Source: Fibrobacter sp. UWR4
GTDB lineage: Bacteria > Fibrobacterota > Fibrobacteria > Fibrobacterales > Fibrobacteraceae
Length of the DNA stretch: 64,000 bases
Direction: 5' to 3'
NCBI RefSeq assembly: GCF_003149045.1
Contig: NZ_QGDU01000017.1
Span: 19,904 to 83,903 of the forward strand
Under the pieces are notes generated by a model, which did no database searches, was not told the origin of the DNA, and saw only the letters and a list, made by a program, of their open reading frames with translations. Position 1 is the stretch's first letter. Each line of letters opens with the position of its first letter. Shown here piece by piece: positions 16,148 through 25,680 of the stretch. The position numbers and the translations under genes are program-made.

Positions 16148-17984
16148 TTCTGTAGCCGAAAACGAAATCCAGCAACGTAAAGCTTGGAATGTCCTTGTCT
16201 ATTTGGCGGGGGTGGCCCTTGTATTTATCGTACTGTTGGTTCGTCTCTTTTTCCTGCAGTATATCCACTACGATGAAAACGTCCAGCGTTCCGACAATAA
16301 CCGCTTGCGTAAAGTGGACTTGATTGCAAACCGCGGCTTCATTTATGACCGAAACGGTGAAGTCCTGGTTCGTAATAGACCGTCTTACCAGATTGCACTT
16401 CAGGCTACCAGTTTGCCGCGCAAGAAGGAAGCTAGGGATTCCGTATTTAACAAGTTGCTGCAGATTAGGGACAAGTCCGGTGAACGTCTGTTTGACTCCC
16501 TTTCCCTGGATACGGCGTTCCAGAGGACACGTTGGATTAAGAATCGTCCTATCCGATTTTTTGAGGATGCTTCCCCTGAGCAGGTGGCTGTGGTGGAAGA
16601 ACACTCTTCCGAATTACCTGGTGTGGTGACATTGATCGAATCCCGTCGTGAATATCCTTATGGGACGCTGGCGTCACATGTGCTTGGATATACTAGTGAA
16701 ATTTCCGATGAACAGCTGAAACTTCCGGAATATGCGGGATACTCCCAGGGGGATCGTATTGGCCAGAAGGGGCTGGAACAGTACTACGATAAAGAGTTCC
16801 GTGGTAAGGATGGCCTGAAGCTTGTGGAAGTGAATGCATCTGGTCGTGAAGTGGGTGTGTATTCGGATGTGGAGGGACAGGAACCTGTTCCTGGCCTTCA
16901 CCTGATTTCCACCTTGGATCTGAAACTGCAGAAGGTTGCGGAAGCGGCTATTCCCGATAGTGCTAGAGGTGCCTTGGTGGCACTGGATCCTCGTACGGGT
17001 GAAATTCTTGCAATGGTCAGCTCTCCTCGACTGGACCCGAACATATTCTCCCTGAAGCGTCGTGAACGCAACAAGGGCTGGGCTCATGTGGCTCTGGACT
17101 CCATGCGTCCCTTGACGAACCGTGCCATTTCCGGTACGTACCCTCCTGCGTCAGTGTTTAAGTTGGTTACGGCTGGAGCTGGTCTTGAAAACGGGCTCCT
17201 TTCGGAATACAAGTATTATCCCAAGGCTTGTACGGGTGGCTATCAGTATGGTACCCGTTACCAGAAGTGTTGGGGCACTCATGGCAACTTGAATGTGGTT
17301 CATGCCTTGAGGCTTTCTTGTGACGTGTTCTTCTATCAGGCTGGACTTGATATTGACATGGAACGCATTAACGAATTCGGCAGACGTTTTGGTCTTGGCG
17401 AAGAATTGCTGGGTGTCGACATTCCTGGCGAACGTCCGGGGTGGCTTCCGGATTCAGTGTCCTTCAACAAGAGAAACAAGCGTAATGGCTGGCGTTGGGC
17501 TCGTGGCTTGATCCTGAATCTTTCCATTGGTCAGGGCCAGATTGTGACGCCTTTGCAGCAGGCTGTGTTGGTGGGATCCCTTGCCACCAATAAGGGTGTC
17601 TATAGGCCTCATTTCATGAAGGAACTGCGTGATGAGCAGGGAAATGTGGTTAAACGCTATGAACCGGAGATCATTCGTTCCGGCACGATGAAGGAATCCA
17701 CCCATCGTGTCCTGATGCATGCCATGGATTCCGTGGTGAACCATCCTGGTGGAACGGGTAAGAGAGGCGCCCTGCCTGGAATTCGAGTGGGGGCAAAGAC
17801 GGGTTCCGGTGAATGGAAGCGTGGCCAGAAGACCCATGCCTGGTATGCAGCGGTTGCGCCTCTGGAAAATCCTGAAATTGCTGTTGCAGTCATTATGGAA
17901 GCTGCTGGTGGTGGCGGCGCTGTGTCTGCACCTATCGCAAAGAAGGTGCTGATGGAATACTTCCACATTGAGGATCCGAAATGA
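16140..17984 (+). CDS. mrdA: penicillin-binding protein 2 (elongation transpeptidase)
   Basis: 614 residues: short cytoplasmic end, one membrane helix (about 18-40), a dimerisation (pedestal) domain and a transpeptidase domain. The active-site motifs are SxxK (PASVFKL, Ser near 338), SxN as SCD near 390, and KTG (AKTGSGEW, Lys near 553). It crosslinks peptidoglycan during side-wall growth together with RodA. The ATG at 16140 is chosen because it overlaps the mreD stop as in the rest of this operon; the longer frame from 16092 lies inside mreD. Length and domain order match PBP2 rather than FtsI. Confidence 0.93.
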   Translation: MRSSVAENEIQQRKAWNVLVYLAGVALVFIVLLVRLFFLQYIHYDENVQRSDNNRLRKVDLIANRGFIYDRNGEVLVRNRPSYQIALQATSLPRKKEARDSVFNKLLQIRDKSGERLFDSLSLDTAFQRTRWIKNRPIRFFEDASPEQVAVVEEHSSELPGVVTLIESRREYPYGTLASHVLGYTSEISDEQLKLPEYAGYSQGDRIGQKGLEQYYDKEFRGKDGLKLVEVNASGREVGVYSDVEGQEPVPGLHLISTLDLKLQKVAEAAIPDSARGALVALDPRTGEILAMVSSPRLDPNIFSLKRRERNKGWAHVALDSMRPLTNRAISGTYPPASVFKLVTAGAGLENGLLSEYKYYPKACTGGYQYGTRYQKCWGTHGNLNVVHALRLSCDVFFYQAGLDIDMERINEFGRRFGLGEELLGVDIPGERPGWLPDSVSFNKRNKRNGWRWARGLILNLSIGQGQIVTPLQQAVLVGSLATNKGVYRPHFMKELRDEQGNVVKRYEPEIIRSGTMKESTHRVLMHAMDSVVNHPGGTGKRGALPGIRVGAKTGSGEWKRGQKTHAWYAAVAPLENPEIAVAVIMEAAGGGGAVSAPIAKKVLMEYFHIEDPK

Positions 17985-19234
17985 GTTCCTTTAAATCTGT
18001 CGATAGTACCCTCAAGTTTGACTGGTTTTTCATCCTCCTGGTGATTGCCTTGATGTCCTGTGGACTCACCCTGGTGTACTCTGCGACTATTACGGAAGAC
18101 ATTCCCTTCCAGCAGACATTCTGGTTCAAGCAGCTGCTTCATTTCCTGGGTGGTTCCGTTTTGGCGGGACTTCTTGTATTGGTGCGTATTGAATGGCTGA
18201 AACGAGCTGCCATCCCTCTTTATTTTGTCTCTCTGGTGCTCCTTTGCGTTGTGCTATTTTTTGCAGGTGATGTTGTAAAAGGTGCGGGTCGTTGGATTGA
18301 CCTTGGTTTCTTTAAATTGCAACCTTCCGAGTTTGCAAAGATTGCCTATTTGTTGACCATTTCTTTCTGGCTTTCCAAACATCATGTGAGTTTGTACAAG
18401 ATCAAGACTTTTGTGGTTCCGTTCTTGCTGTTTATTGTTCCTTTTGGCCTGGTGCTGAAACAGCCTGACTTGAGTACGGCCCTTGTTTTCACTGCAGTGA
18501 CTTTTGTGGGATTTTTCTTTGCCGGCTTGACCATTACGGATGTGTTCCTGATCGTAAGCCCGGTGGTTTCCGTCCTGTTTTCTCATTCCCAGTCCATCGG
18601 TTACGAGATTCTCTGGGGGTTGCTGATCTGTGCGGTGGTCTTTGCGCTGGTGCGTAGACGTTTGCCCAAATTCCAGACGATCTTTTTCCTTGCGGCGAAT
18701 ATCCTTGCGGGCTACGCCAGCTCCATGGTGTGGAATATGCTGGAACCTCACCAGCAGAAGCGCGTGAATACTTTCCTGGATCCCATGAGTGATCCTATGG
18801 GTGATGGTTATCAGGTGCTTCAGTCCATTACCGCAATTGGTAGCGGCGGCTTGACGGGAAAGGGCTTCGGCAATGGAACTCAGACTAACCTGGCCTTCCT
18901 TCCGGAAGAACATACGGACTTTATCTTTAGCGTGCTGGGCGAACAGTTTGGACTCCTGGGCTGTACCGTTGTCCTTGCGCTGTTTGGCTTGTTCCTCTGG
19001 CGCGCAACATCGGTTTGTAAACTCACCAACGATTCCTTCGTGACTCTCGTAGCTATGGGGGCATCCACGATCTTTGTGTTCCATATGTTGGTGAATATTG
19101 CCATGACCATTGGGCTTATGCCGGTGACGGGCTTGCCGCTTCCGTTCCTGTCCTATGGTGGATCCTTTGCCTTGACCTGTATGGTGCTGGTGGGGCTTTT
19201 GATGTGTCTCCGTTTCCAGAGCCGTCGTCGCTAA
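17981..19234 (+). CDS. rodA: peptidoglycan polymerase RodA (SEDS family)
   Basis: 417 residues with about ten membrane helices. SEDS signatures include LQPSEFAKIAYLLTISFWLS in helix 3-4, the region GKGFGNGTQTNLAFLPEEHTDFIF with the catalytic Asp, and GLMPVTGLPLPFLSYGGS. It polymerises lipid II into glycan strands with PBP2. It overlaps mrdA by 4 bases. The family size of 370-420 fits; FtsW is the paralogue, but the operon points to RodA. Confidence 0.93.
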   Translation: MSSFKSVDSTLKFDWFFILLVIALMSCGLTLVYSATITEDIPFQQTFWFKQLLHFLGGSVLAGLLVLVRIEWLKRAAIPLYFVSLVLLCVVLFFAGDVVKGAGRWIDLGFFKLQPSEFAKIAYLLTISFWLSKHHVSLYKIKTFVVPFLLFIVPFGLVLKQPDLSTALVFTAVTFVGFFFAGLTITDVFLIVSPVVSVLFSHSQSIGYEILWGLLICAVVFALVRRRLPKFQTIFFLAANILAGYASSMVWNMLEPHQQKRVNTFLDPMSDPMGDGYQVLQSITAIGSGGLTGKGFGNGTQTNLAFLPEEHTDFIFSVLGEQFGLLGCTVVLALFGLFLWRATSVCKLTNDSFVTLVAMGASTIFVFHMLVNIAMTIGLMPVTGLPLPFLSYGGSFALTCMVLVGLLMCLRFQSRRR

Positions 19235-19330
19235 TCAGGTAAATATTCTTTTTCCAAAAAAGTTCATTCAAATTGACTGAAAAAAGCGTGTCTAGGGAGA
19301 GCATATGTTACGTATCCCTGGAGGCTTTTT

Positions 19331-20047
19331 TTGAATTGGCTTGATCGTATTGGTGGTTTTGTATTTGGGCAGGAATGCATGGGCTGTGGATGCGCGTCGG
19401 AAGCGCTGGACCCTTGGCTGTGTCCTTCCTGTAGGGGTGAACTGGAAAAAATGTCCAGGGCTCCTCATTTCCCTAATGGGGATGTATTTTGCCTGTTTCC
19501 AATGCGTCCCTTGACGCGTAACTTGATTCATGCGTTGAAGTACAGGAGTATTCCCGGAATGGCGACTTATATGGTGAAGCGTTCCTGTGCCATGAAAGGG
19601 CTGGCGGTACATCAGGAAATGGCCTTGTTACCGAAGCCTCTTTACTTTGTTCCAATTCCGTTGCATCCTGCCCGTCTTCGGGAGCGAGGATATAACCAGG
19701 CGGAAAAGATTGCGGGGGCGCTTGCCTCCGCCTGTGGAGGTAGGGTGTGGAGATTGTTCCGAAGGAAGACCTTTGTGGTGTCCCAGACGAAACTTTCGAA
19801 GGAAGGTCGCGAGTGGAATGTAGCTGGAGCCTTTGAGATGGTTCCCCAGAAGCGGATTCCCGCTTGCGGTACGGTAATCGTGGTGGATGACGTCTATACT
19901 ACGGGGGCGACGACCACCAGCTGCCTGGGAGCGCTGGGGAACGATTTCCCTCTGCCAGTGAAGGTCTGCACTCTACTATACGATGAACCGGCGACGGCTG
20001 CTGCTGATTTTGCTGCAGATAATCGGACTGCCTGGGATTCTCTTTAA
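19331..20047 (+). CDS. comF: ComF-family phosphoribosyltransferase-like protein
   Basis: 238 residues. An N-terminal zinc-ribbon-like Cys set (C16, C19, C21, C31, C34) is followed by a type I phosphoribosyltransferase domain with the PRPP loop VIVVDDVYTTGATT near 190 and the LRERGYNQAEKIA motif. ComF proteins take part in natural DNA uptake; the enzymatic role is not firmly known. The start is a TTG at 19331 with GGAGG at 19320-19324. A ten-codon frame at 19305-19334 ends across this start (TTGA), which might couple translation. It follows rodA by about 100 bases and may be cotranscribed. Confidence 0.85.
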   Translation: MNWLDRIGGFVFGQECMGCGCASEALDPWLCPSCRGELEKMSRAPHFPNGDVFCLFPMRPLTRNLIHALKYRSIPGMATYMVKRSCAMKGLAVHQEMALLPKPLYFVPIPLHPARLRERGYNQAEKIAGALASACGGRVWRLFRRKTFVVSQTKLSKEGREWNVAGAFEMVPQKRIPACGTVIVVDDVYTTGATTTSCLGALGNDFPLPVKVCTLLYDEPATAAADFAADNRTAWDSL

Positions 20048-20065
20048 AATACGGCCGGAAACAGG

Positions 20066-20090
20066 AAAGACCGGCTTTTAGCCGGTCTTT
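20066..20090. terminator. symmetric hairpin between comF and tRNA-Ser
   Basis: 10-bp stem (20066-20075 with 20081-20090) flanked by A and T tracts. Placed 3' to both comF (plus) and the tRNA (minus), it may end both transcripts. Confidence 0.65.
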
Positions 20091-20093
20091 GAG

Positions 20094-20174
20094 CGGAGGA
20101 AGAGGGACTCGAACCCCCAAGCCTTACGGCGGCGGTTTTCAAGACCGCTGACTTACCAATTAGCCTATTCCTCC
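20094..20174 (-). tRNA. tRNA-Ser (UGA)
   Basis: The acceptor stem GGAGGAA pairs with TTCCTCC. The anticodon loop CTTGAAA gives anticodon TGA, with stem GCGGT/ACCGC. A short variable arm (GCC GTAA GGC) and a T loop TTCGAGT complete the cloverleaf; the discriminator is G and CCA is not encoded. The extra arm is short for a serine tRNA but present. Confidence 0.92.
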
Positions 20175-20292
20175 AGGGTGGACAAAGGATAGAAAAATAT
20201 TAGCGGTTTCGTCAACAAATCCCCGAAAAATCCCGATTTTAGAGATTCGGCTTGTTTGAAATTAAACTTTTATTAACTAAATTAGTTGTTGT

Positions 20293-21438
20293 ATGATGGA
20301 CGTTAACGCAACGCAGAAAATTGAGTCCCAGCGAATCCTGGAACTGTTGTTCTCCTATATGCCTAAGATTGCGGCGGAACGCAGGATGGATAATCTGCTG
20401 GTGCTGATGGCTGACCTTGGTCGGTCCATGGTTTCTGCGGATCGCTGTTCCTTGTGGCTAGTGGACGAGGAAAGTGGCGAATTGTGGACAAAGGTTGCCC
20501 ATGGCGTTAGCGAGCTCCGTATCCCCCAGAATGCCGGCTTTGCTGGTTGTACTGTTATTACTGGCGAACCCTTGCTGATCAAGGACGCCTACCTGGATCC
20601 CAGGTTTGATCGCCGTAGTGACCAGAAGACGCATTACCACACGAAGTCTGTGCTGACGGTTCCCCTGATGGATTCCACAGGATGCGTCATGGGGGTATTC
20701 CAGGCAATTAACAAGCAGAGCGAGTCCCAGGAATTTTCCGAACAGGATCTGGAGCACTTGCGCCTGACTGCAGTGTATTCCGCAAAGACAGTGGAATCCG
20801 CAATGCTTACTGCTGAACTTGAAGCGACCCAGCGTGAAATTATTCATACTTTAGGTGAAGCTTCCGAATACCGTAGTCAGGAAACGGGTGACCATATTCA
20901 GCGCGTTGCTGAATCTGCCAAGAAGCTGGCCGAATACTTGAACTTACCTGCGGATGAAGTGGAAAAGATTCATCTGGCCGCTCCTATGCATGACCTGGGC
21001 AAGATCGCCATTCCCGATGCCGTGCTGAACAAGCCGGGCAAGCTTACGGAAGAAGAATACGCTATCATGAAGACCCACGCTGAACTGGGCTTCAAGATGC
21101 TTTGCAATTCTAAACGAAAACTTTTGCGTTTCGCGGCAAACGTGTCCCGTTCCCATCACGAACGTTGGGATGGCAAGGGATATCCTTTGGGGCTGAAGGG
21201 CGAAAACATTCCGCTGGCGGGTCGTATTTGCGCCGTGGCGGACGTGCTGGATGCATTGGCCTGCTATCGCTGCTACAAGGCTCCCTGGCCCGAAGAAAAG
21301 GTGAAGGAAGAATTCCTCAAGATGAGAGGCTCCCAGTTCCAGCCGGAAATTGTGGACGCCCTCATTGAACATTGGGATGAAATGTATGCCTGCTATCGTG
21401 TTCAGGCGGATCCCAACGATACTGACAGCAGAAGATAA
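20293..21438 (+). CDS. GAF / HD-GYP domain cyclic-di-GMP phosphodiesterase
   Basis: 381 residues. An N-terminal GAF sensor domain (about 25-175, ADRCSLWLVDEESGELWT and VLTVPLMDSTGCVMGVFQAI) is followed by an HD-GYP domain (about 190-365). The metal and signature motifs are visible: GDHIQRVAE, MHDLGKIAIPD (the HD pair) and HHERWDGKGYP, the GYP motif. Such enzymes break down cyclic di-GMP to pGpG or GMP in the cytoplasm. The GAF domain would bind a small ligand. No output partner lies next to it. The ATG at 20293 is followed by another at 20296; the ribosome site is weak. Confidence 0.9.
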   Translation: MMDVNATQKIESQRILELLFSYMPKIAAERRMDNLLVLMADLGRSMVSADRCSLWLVDEESGELWTKVAHGVSELRIPQNAGFAGCTVITGEPLLIKDAYLDPRFDRRSDQKTHYHTKSVLTVPLMDSTGCVMGVFQAINKQSESQEFSEQDLEHLRLTAVYSAKTVESAMLTAELEATQREIIHTLGEASEYRSQETGDHIQRVAESAKKLAEYLNLPADEVEKIHLAAPMHDLGKIAIPDAVLNKPGKLTEEEYAIMKTHAELGFKMLCNSKRKLLRFAANVSRSHHERWDGKGYPLGLKGENIPLAGRICAVADVLDALACYRCYKAPWPEEKVKEEFLKMRGSQFQPEIVDALIEHWDEMYACYRVQADPNDTDSRR

Positions 21439-21541
21439 AATGTGAGGGGTGATGTTGCCCCTTGTGATTCCTTACAAGTGTTTTTGAATGGCAAGCCTCA
21501 GGCTTGTTTACTTTGTTTGTTTTTTTTTTGAACGAGGGCAT

Positions 21542-21575
21542 AAAAAAAGACCTTAGCGTTTGCTAAGGTCTTTTT
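21542..21575. terminator. terminator between the HD-GYP gene and tRNA-Phe
   Basis: 9-bp stem (21549-21557 with 21562-21570) flanked by A7 and T5, so it can act on both strands. Confidence 0.85.
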
Positions 21576-21577
21576 CG

Positions 21578-21650
<73 letters not shown>

Positions 21651-21730
21651 GTTTTGGTAGCCCAAATATAGTACATGTTGTGAGGCTTGTCAAGGGTAAA
21701 TAGAATATTACTGAGATTTTTTCCTTTTTT

Positions 21731-21736
21731 TATAAT
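21731..21736 (+). promoter_or_regulatory. possible -10 box of the CotH-like gene
   Basis: A perfect TATAAT in a T-rich tract, with a poor -35 candidate (TTACTG, 21708-21713) 17 bases upstream. It fits a start of transcription near 21743. Confidence 0.35.
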
Positions 21737-21815
21737 AATCTTCTAAATTTACGATGAGATGATGATTGGGATTCCGAAATTTTTTTCGGATGAATCCTTT
21801 TTTGTAGGTGGAATT

Positions 21816-24305
21816 GTGCAGATTTTCAAAAAATTGAACTGTTTGGCAGTGTTTGGCTGCCTTGGACTCACCTTTGCCGGTTTGGTTGCCTGTGCCGATG
21901 AAGAAGCTGCTTCCAAGCCCAATGTTCCCGGTAACGTTGTTGTTAACCCGGATACAGGTGATACTCTCGTTGTGAATCCGGAAACGGGTGATTCCAGCAA
22001 ACAGCAGATTGATACCGTTACCCATATCGATCCCATTACTGGCGATACGATCAAGAAGATTGACACTCTTTTGATTCCTCTGGATTCTACCATGCGCTGG
22101 GTGGGTAACTCTGCACTGGTGATTACCGAAATTGCTCCTGTGAACCTGAACTGGCTCGACGAAGAAGGTCGCGATCCGGGTTGGGTCGAAATTTATAATG
22201 CAGGTTCCGAGGCTGCAAACCTGAAGGGTTATGCGTTGATCGAAACCACGGAAAAGGGACGTAAGTGGATTTTCGGTGATGAACTGATTGCCGCAAAGAG
22301 CTTCCGTACTGTTTTCTGCGACAAGAAGAACCTGGTTACAGCTCCCAGCGATACGGAATTTGGTAAGGGCCGCACTCATACCAACTGGAAGCTGGAAAAG
22401 GATGGCGGTACCGTTTACCTGGTGGACCAGTACTTCGGTATCCGTGACTCCGTAAAGTATCCGTCCCTGGAATCTGGCGTTAGCTGGGGTATTGTGGACG
22501 GTGGCGCCTGGAAGTATTTTGGCAAGCCCACTCCGGAAAAGGCAAATAATGTAGAAACTGCCTATGAAGGCATGGCTCCGGAATTCAAGTTCAATGGTTC
22601 CCAGGGTGGCTTCTATAACGAGCCCGTCGTTCTGAACGCTCCTACTGTATCTGACGGTATGAAGGTGCGCTGCACCCAGAACGGTTCTGAACCCACCAAG
22701 GATTCTCCGGAATTCAACCAGACCATCACTATCGAAAAGAACACGGTTCTTCGTTGTGCTGCCTTTAAGGATGGCCTTTTGACCAAGAAGACTGTGACCA
22801 ATACCTATTTCATCGGCGAGCAGGTGAAGATGCCTGTGGTTGCCGTGACTGTGGACTCTGTTTTCTTTAGGAATCATTATGTTCCGAAGTCCAGATGTTC
22901 CGGTGATGACCCGAAGACTTGTCCTGAAGGTTTGATGGCCGATGTGGAATTCCCGGCCCACGTGGAATATTTTGCCGAAGGAAGCAAGTCCAAGGAAAAG
23001 GCTTGGGAAATTGATGCTGGAATCTCCCTAATGGGTGGCTGGAGCCGTGTGGCGAACAAGAAGTCTGTGGCTGTGGTGATTCGTGAAGAATACCAGAATG
23101 GCTGGCTCCATTACCCGTTGTTCGAAACCCGCAAGGATACCCATAGCAAGTTCAAGGGTTTCAACCTTCGTAACAACGGTAATCGTTTTGTCAGCGACTA
23201 TATGGAAGATGCCGTGGGTGGTGCCGCCTTGGAGGGCAGCGGCGTTGATTATCAGCGAAGCCGTCAGGTGGTGGTATTCTACAACGGCAAGTATTGGGGC
23301 ATTCACGACATGCGTGAACGCTTCAACAAAAACTACGTAGAAACCAACTACGGAATCGACGCTGGTAATGTTGAAATCATCAAGATTCTGGGCCGTGCAG
23401 ATTCCTCTTTGAGTGGAAACACCCTGAGCGCTGTCAACAACTTTAAGGGCTTGCTTGATATTGTCGGCAATGGCGACTTTAGTGGTGACAACAATCCGAA
23501 CTATGCTTCTGTGAAGACTCTCATGGATGTGGGTAACTTTGCTGATTACATGATTGCTGAAATCTATTACAAGAATGGCGACTGGCCCAACAATAACGTT
23601 CGTGCATGGCGCGCTCCGGGTCAGCCCTGGAAGTTCATGATTTATGACCTTGACCATGGTTTTGGCTGGGTCTGGGGCGTGAACGATGGTGAATTTAAAA
23701 CGAATTCTACCAACATGTTTAGCTGGATCAAGAAGGGTGGTGGAAATAAGCCCTGTAAGGAATCTGGTTGCTTTGCAAACCTTTACATCCAGTTGATCAA
23801 GAATCCTGAATTTAAGCGACTGTTCTTGAATCATGCTGCAGTGATGCATCAGAACTACCTGAATACCAGTGTGATTAGCAATGTGGTTGACCGTATTGAG
23901 GCTTCCATGGATGCTGACGATATCGAAAGAGACTACGAGGAGTTCCATTCTAAAGGCAAGACCTACTATGAAGAAGGATTCAGCAAGGACGGAACTCCGT
24001 TCAAGAGCTGGTCGGCTAAGCGCGATGACTCTGTGCTGGAAGACTATGCTGGTGAATTTGGTGTAAGCAACAGGGTGAATGTCACTATCGGTGCAAACGG
24101 CAAGGGCAAGGTTCTTATGGAAGGCATGACCCTTCCGGGTGGCAAGTCTTCCTATACGGGCAAATTCTATGCTGGCATCGGTATGGAACTTACTGCGGTT
24201 CCTGACGAAGGCGCTATTTTTGCTGGCTGGTCTGACGGTTCTACCGATCCTACCCACCTGATTGCAACGGATAGCGATGTAACTATCACTGCAAACTTCA
24301 AGTAA
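21816..24305 (+). CDS. CotH-kinase family lipoprotein with lamin-tail domain
   Basis: 829 residues from a GTG at 21816, chosen because AGGTGG lies 5 bases before it and it gives a clean lipoprotein signal (lipobox LVAC, Cys near 26). An ATG at 21759 would add 19 residues. Domains in order: Pro/Asp/Thr-rich linker, lamin-tail-like beta domain (VITEIAPVNLNWLDEEG, about 105-190), a chitobiase C-terminal-like module (about 265-335, CTQNGSEPTKDSPEF), then a CotH domain (about 410-700) with GKYWGIHDMRERFNKNY and MIYDLDHGFGW. It ends in an InlB-like repeat (FAGWSDGSTDPTH). CotH proteins are atypical protein kinases; whether this one is active is not known. Predicted outer-membrane or surface protein. 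Confidence 0.8.
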   Translation: MQIFKKLNCLAVFGCLGLTFAGLVACADEEAASKPNVPGNVVVNPDTGDTLVVNPETGDSSKQQIDTVTHIDPITGDTIKKIDTLLIPLDSTMRWVGNSALVITEIAPVNLNWLDEEGRDPGWVEIYNAGSEAANLKGYALIETTEKGRKWIFGDELIAAKSFRTVFCDKKNLVTAPSDTEFGKGRTHTNWKLEKDGGTVYLVDQYFGIRDSVKYPSLESGVSWGIVDGGAWKYFGKPTPEKANNVETAYEGMAPEFKFNGSQGGFYNEPVVLNAPTVSDGMKVRCTQNGSEPTKDSPEFNQTITIEKNTVLRCAAFKDGLLTKKTVTNTYFIGEQVKMPVVAVTVDSVFFRNHYVPKSRCSGDDPKTCPEGLMADVEFPAHVEYFAEGSKSKEKAWEIDAGISLMGGWSRVANKKSVAVVIREEYQNGWLHYPLFETRKDTHSKFKGFNLRNNGNRFVSDYMEDAVGGAALEGSGVDYQRSRQVVVFYNGKYWGIHDMRERFNKNYVETNYGIDAGNVEIIKILGRADSSLSGNTLSAVNNFKGLLDIVGNGDFSGDNNPNYASVKTLMDVGNFADYMIAEIYYKNGDWPNNNVRAWRAPGQPWKFMIYDLDHGFGWVWGVNDGEFKTNSTNMFSWIKKGGGNKPCKESGCFANLYIQLIKNPEFKRLFLNHAAVMHQNYLNTSVISNVVDRIEASMDADDIERDYEEFHSKGKTYYEEGFSKDGTPFKSWSAKRDDSVLEDYAGEFGVSNRVNVTIGANGKGKVLMEGMTLPGGKSSYTGKFYAGIGMELTAVPDEGAIFAGWSDGSTDPTHLIATDSDVTITANFK

Positions 24306-24324
24306 TTGAAATTACGGAACGTAT

Positions 24325-24354
24325 AAAGCACGGGCGAAAGTCCGTGCTTTTTTT
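24325..24354 (+). terminator. terminator after the CotH-like gene
   Basis: 9-bp stem (24325-24333 with 24342-24350), then T-rich sequence. Confidence 0.85.
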
Positions 24355-24400
24355 GTGTCTGGGAAAAGACTGGAGTTTGGCAATTTCTAAATTGCGGGTC

Positions 24401-25111
24401 ATGAGTTCCAAGAAGAAAGACCCGAATGATAAAAGCTATGTCCGTGCCATGTTCGATGAAATTTCCGGACGGTACGACTTCCTGAATCATTCATTGAGCT
24501 GTTGTCAGGATATTCTCTGGCGAAGGGCCTGCTGTAAGGAACTGAGAAAGGTAAAGCCGGGAAAGCGCCTGCTGGACTTGTGTGGTGGCACTGGGGATTT
24601 TGCGGTGACCTACGAAAAGTTTAACGGGACTCAGGACTTGGCTATCCTTGGGGATTTTTCCTTCGGGATGTTGAAGGGGGCGGAAGGCAAGAAAACTTCT
24701 GCGGTCCCTGTCCAATTGGATGCCATGAAAATGCCGTTTCAGGATAAGACCTTCGATGTGATCCTGAATGGATTTGGCATGCGTAACGTGCCCAACGTGG
24801 AAGTCGCCCTGAAGGAATCCGCCCGCGTGCTGGATGAGGGGGGCTACCTGCAGATTCTGGAATTTTTTGCGCCCAGAAATATTTTCAACAAGTTTTTCTA
24901 CAAGGTTCTCGCCCCGCTGTTTATTCCCATCATGGGTGCCTTCTTTAGCAAGAAGGATGCGTACGAGTATCTTGTAAATTCCGTGACGAACTTTTTGCCG
25001 GTAGCGGATTTTGTATCCCTTGCGGAAAAGAACGGCATGGATCTGGTTCATGTGAAGCCCTGCTTCTTTGGGGTTGCCTACCGCGTGCTTTTGAAGAAGA
25101 GGGCTAAGTAG
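24401..25111 (+). CDS. menG: demethylmenaquinone methyltransferase (UbiE/MenG)
   Basis: 236 residues. UbiE/MenG signatures: VRAMFDEISGRYDFLNHSLS near the start, the SAM-binding motif LLDLCGGTGDFAV (about 57-69), and VILNGFGMRNVPNVEVALKE. It methylates demethylmenaquinone with SAM as the last step of menaquinone synthesis at the membrane. The ATG at 24401 is chosen over the in-frame start at 24344, which lies in the preceding terminator. Overlaps ubiX by one base. Grouping with ubiX and ubiA-type genes and the MqnD tail at the window start supports the futalosine route. Confidence 0.92.
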   Translation: MSSKKKDPNDKSYVRAMFDEISGRYDFLNHSLSCCQDILWRRACCKELRKVKPGKRLLDLCGGTGDFAVTYEKFNGTQDLAILGDFSFGMLKGAEGKKTSAVPVQLDAMKMPFQDKTFDVILNGFGMRNVPNVEVALKESARVLDEGGYLQILEFFAPRNIFNKFFYKVLAPLFIPIMGAFFSKKDAYEYLVNSVTNFLPVADFVSLAEKNGMDLVHVKPCFFGVAYRVLLKKRAK

Positions 25112-25680
25112 TGGGCCGTTTTATTCTTGGCGTAACAGGGGCAAGCGGGGCGATTTACGCCACGCGAACTGCCATGTACCTGAAGGACCTGGGCCATCAT
25201 GTAACGGCCTTGGTGACGGCTCCTGGCCGCGATGTGGTGGCCTATGAAGGTCAGACGGCCTTGTATGACTATTGCGATGTGCTGCCGGATGTCAATGACT
25301 TCTTTGCGGAATGTGCCAGCGGGAGCGCGGATTACGCAGGCATGGCCGTAGTGCCTTGCTCCATGGGAACTTTAGGACGTATCGCTAACGGTACTTCCGA
25401 TAACTTGCTTGTACGATCTGCGGATGTGTGTCTTAAGGAACGTCGTTCCCTGGTGATTGTGCCTCGTGAAATGCCTTACAACTTGATCCACCTGGAAAAT
25501 ATGGAACGTCTGACAAGGGCTGGGGCCGTGGTGATTGCGGCTAGTCCCCAGTTCTATAGCAAGCCTTCCTCTATGGAGGAACTGGTGGATACGGTGGTGG
25601 TGAAGGTGCTGAAGCACTTGGGCGTGGATGCTGCTGACTTGGCGAAGATTGTGGAACCCTGGAAGAAAGCTGATGTTTAA
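25111..25680 (+). CDS. ubiX: flavin prenyltransferase UbiX (MqnM-type)
   Basis: 189 residues, the usual size. The N-terminal GVTGASGAIYATRTA is the FMN-binding signature; VVPCSMGTLGRIANGTSDNL and VPREMPYNLIHLENM are also typical. UbiX makes prenylated FMN for UbiD-type decarboxylases; in the futalosine pathway this serves the decarboxylase MqnL. A GTG start at 25111 shares one base with the menG stop. Its end overlaps the next gene by 8 bases. No ubiD-type gene is seen in the window. Confidence 0.92.
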   Translation: MGRFILGVTGASGAIYATRTAMYLKDLGHHVTALVTAPGRDVVAYEGQTALYDYCDVLPDVNDFFAECASGSADYAGMAVVPCSMGTLGRIANGTSDNLLVRSADVCLKERRSLVIVPREMPYNLIHLENMERLTRAGAVVIAASPQFYSKPSSMEELVDTVVVKVLKHLGVDAADLAKIVEPWKKADV

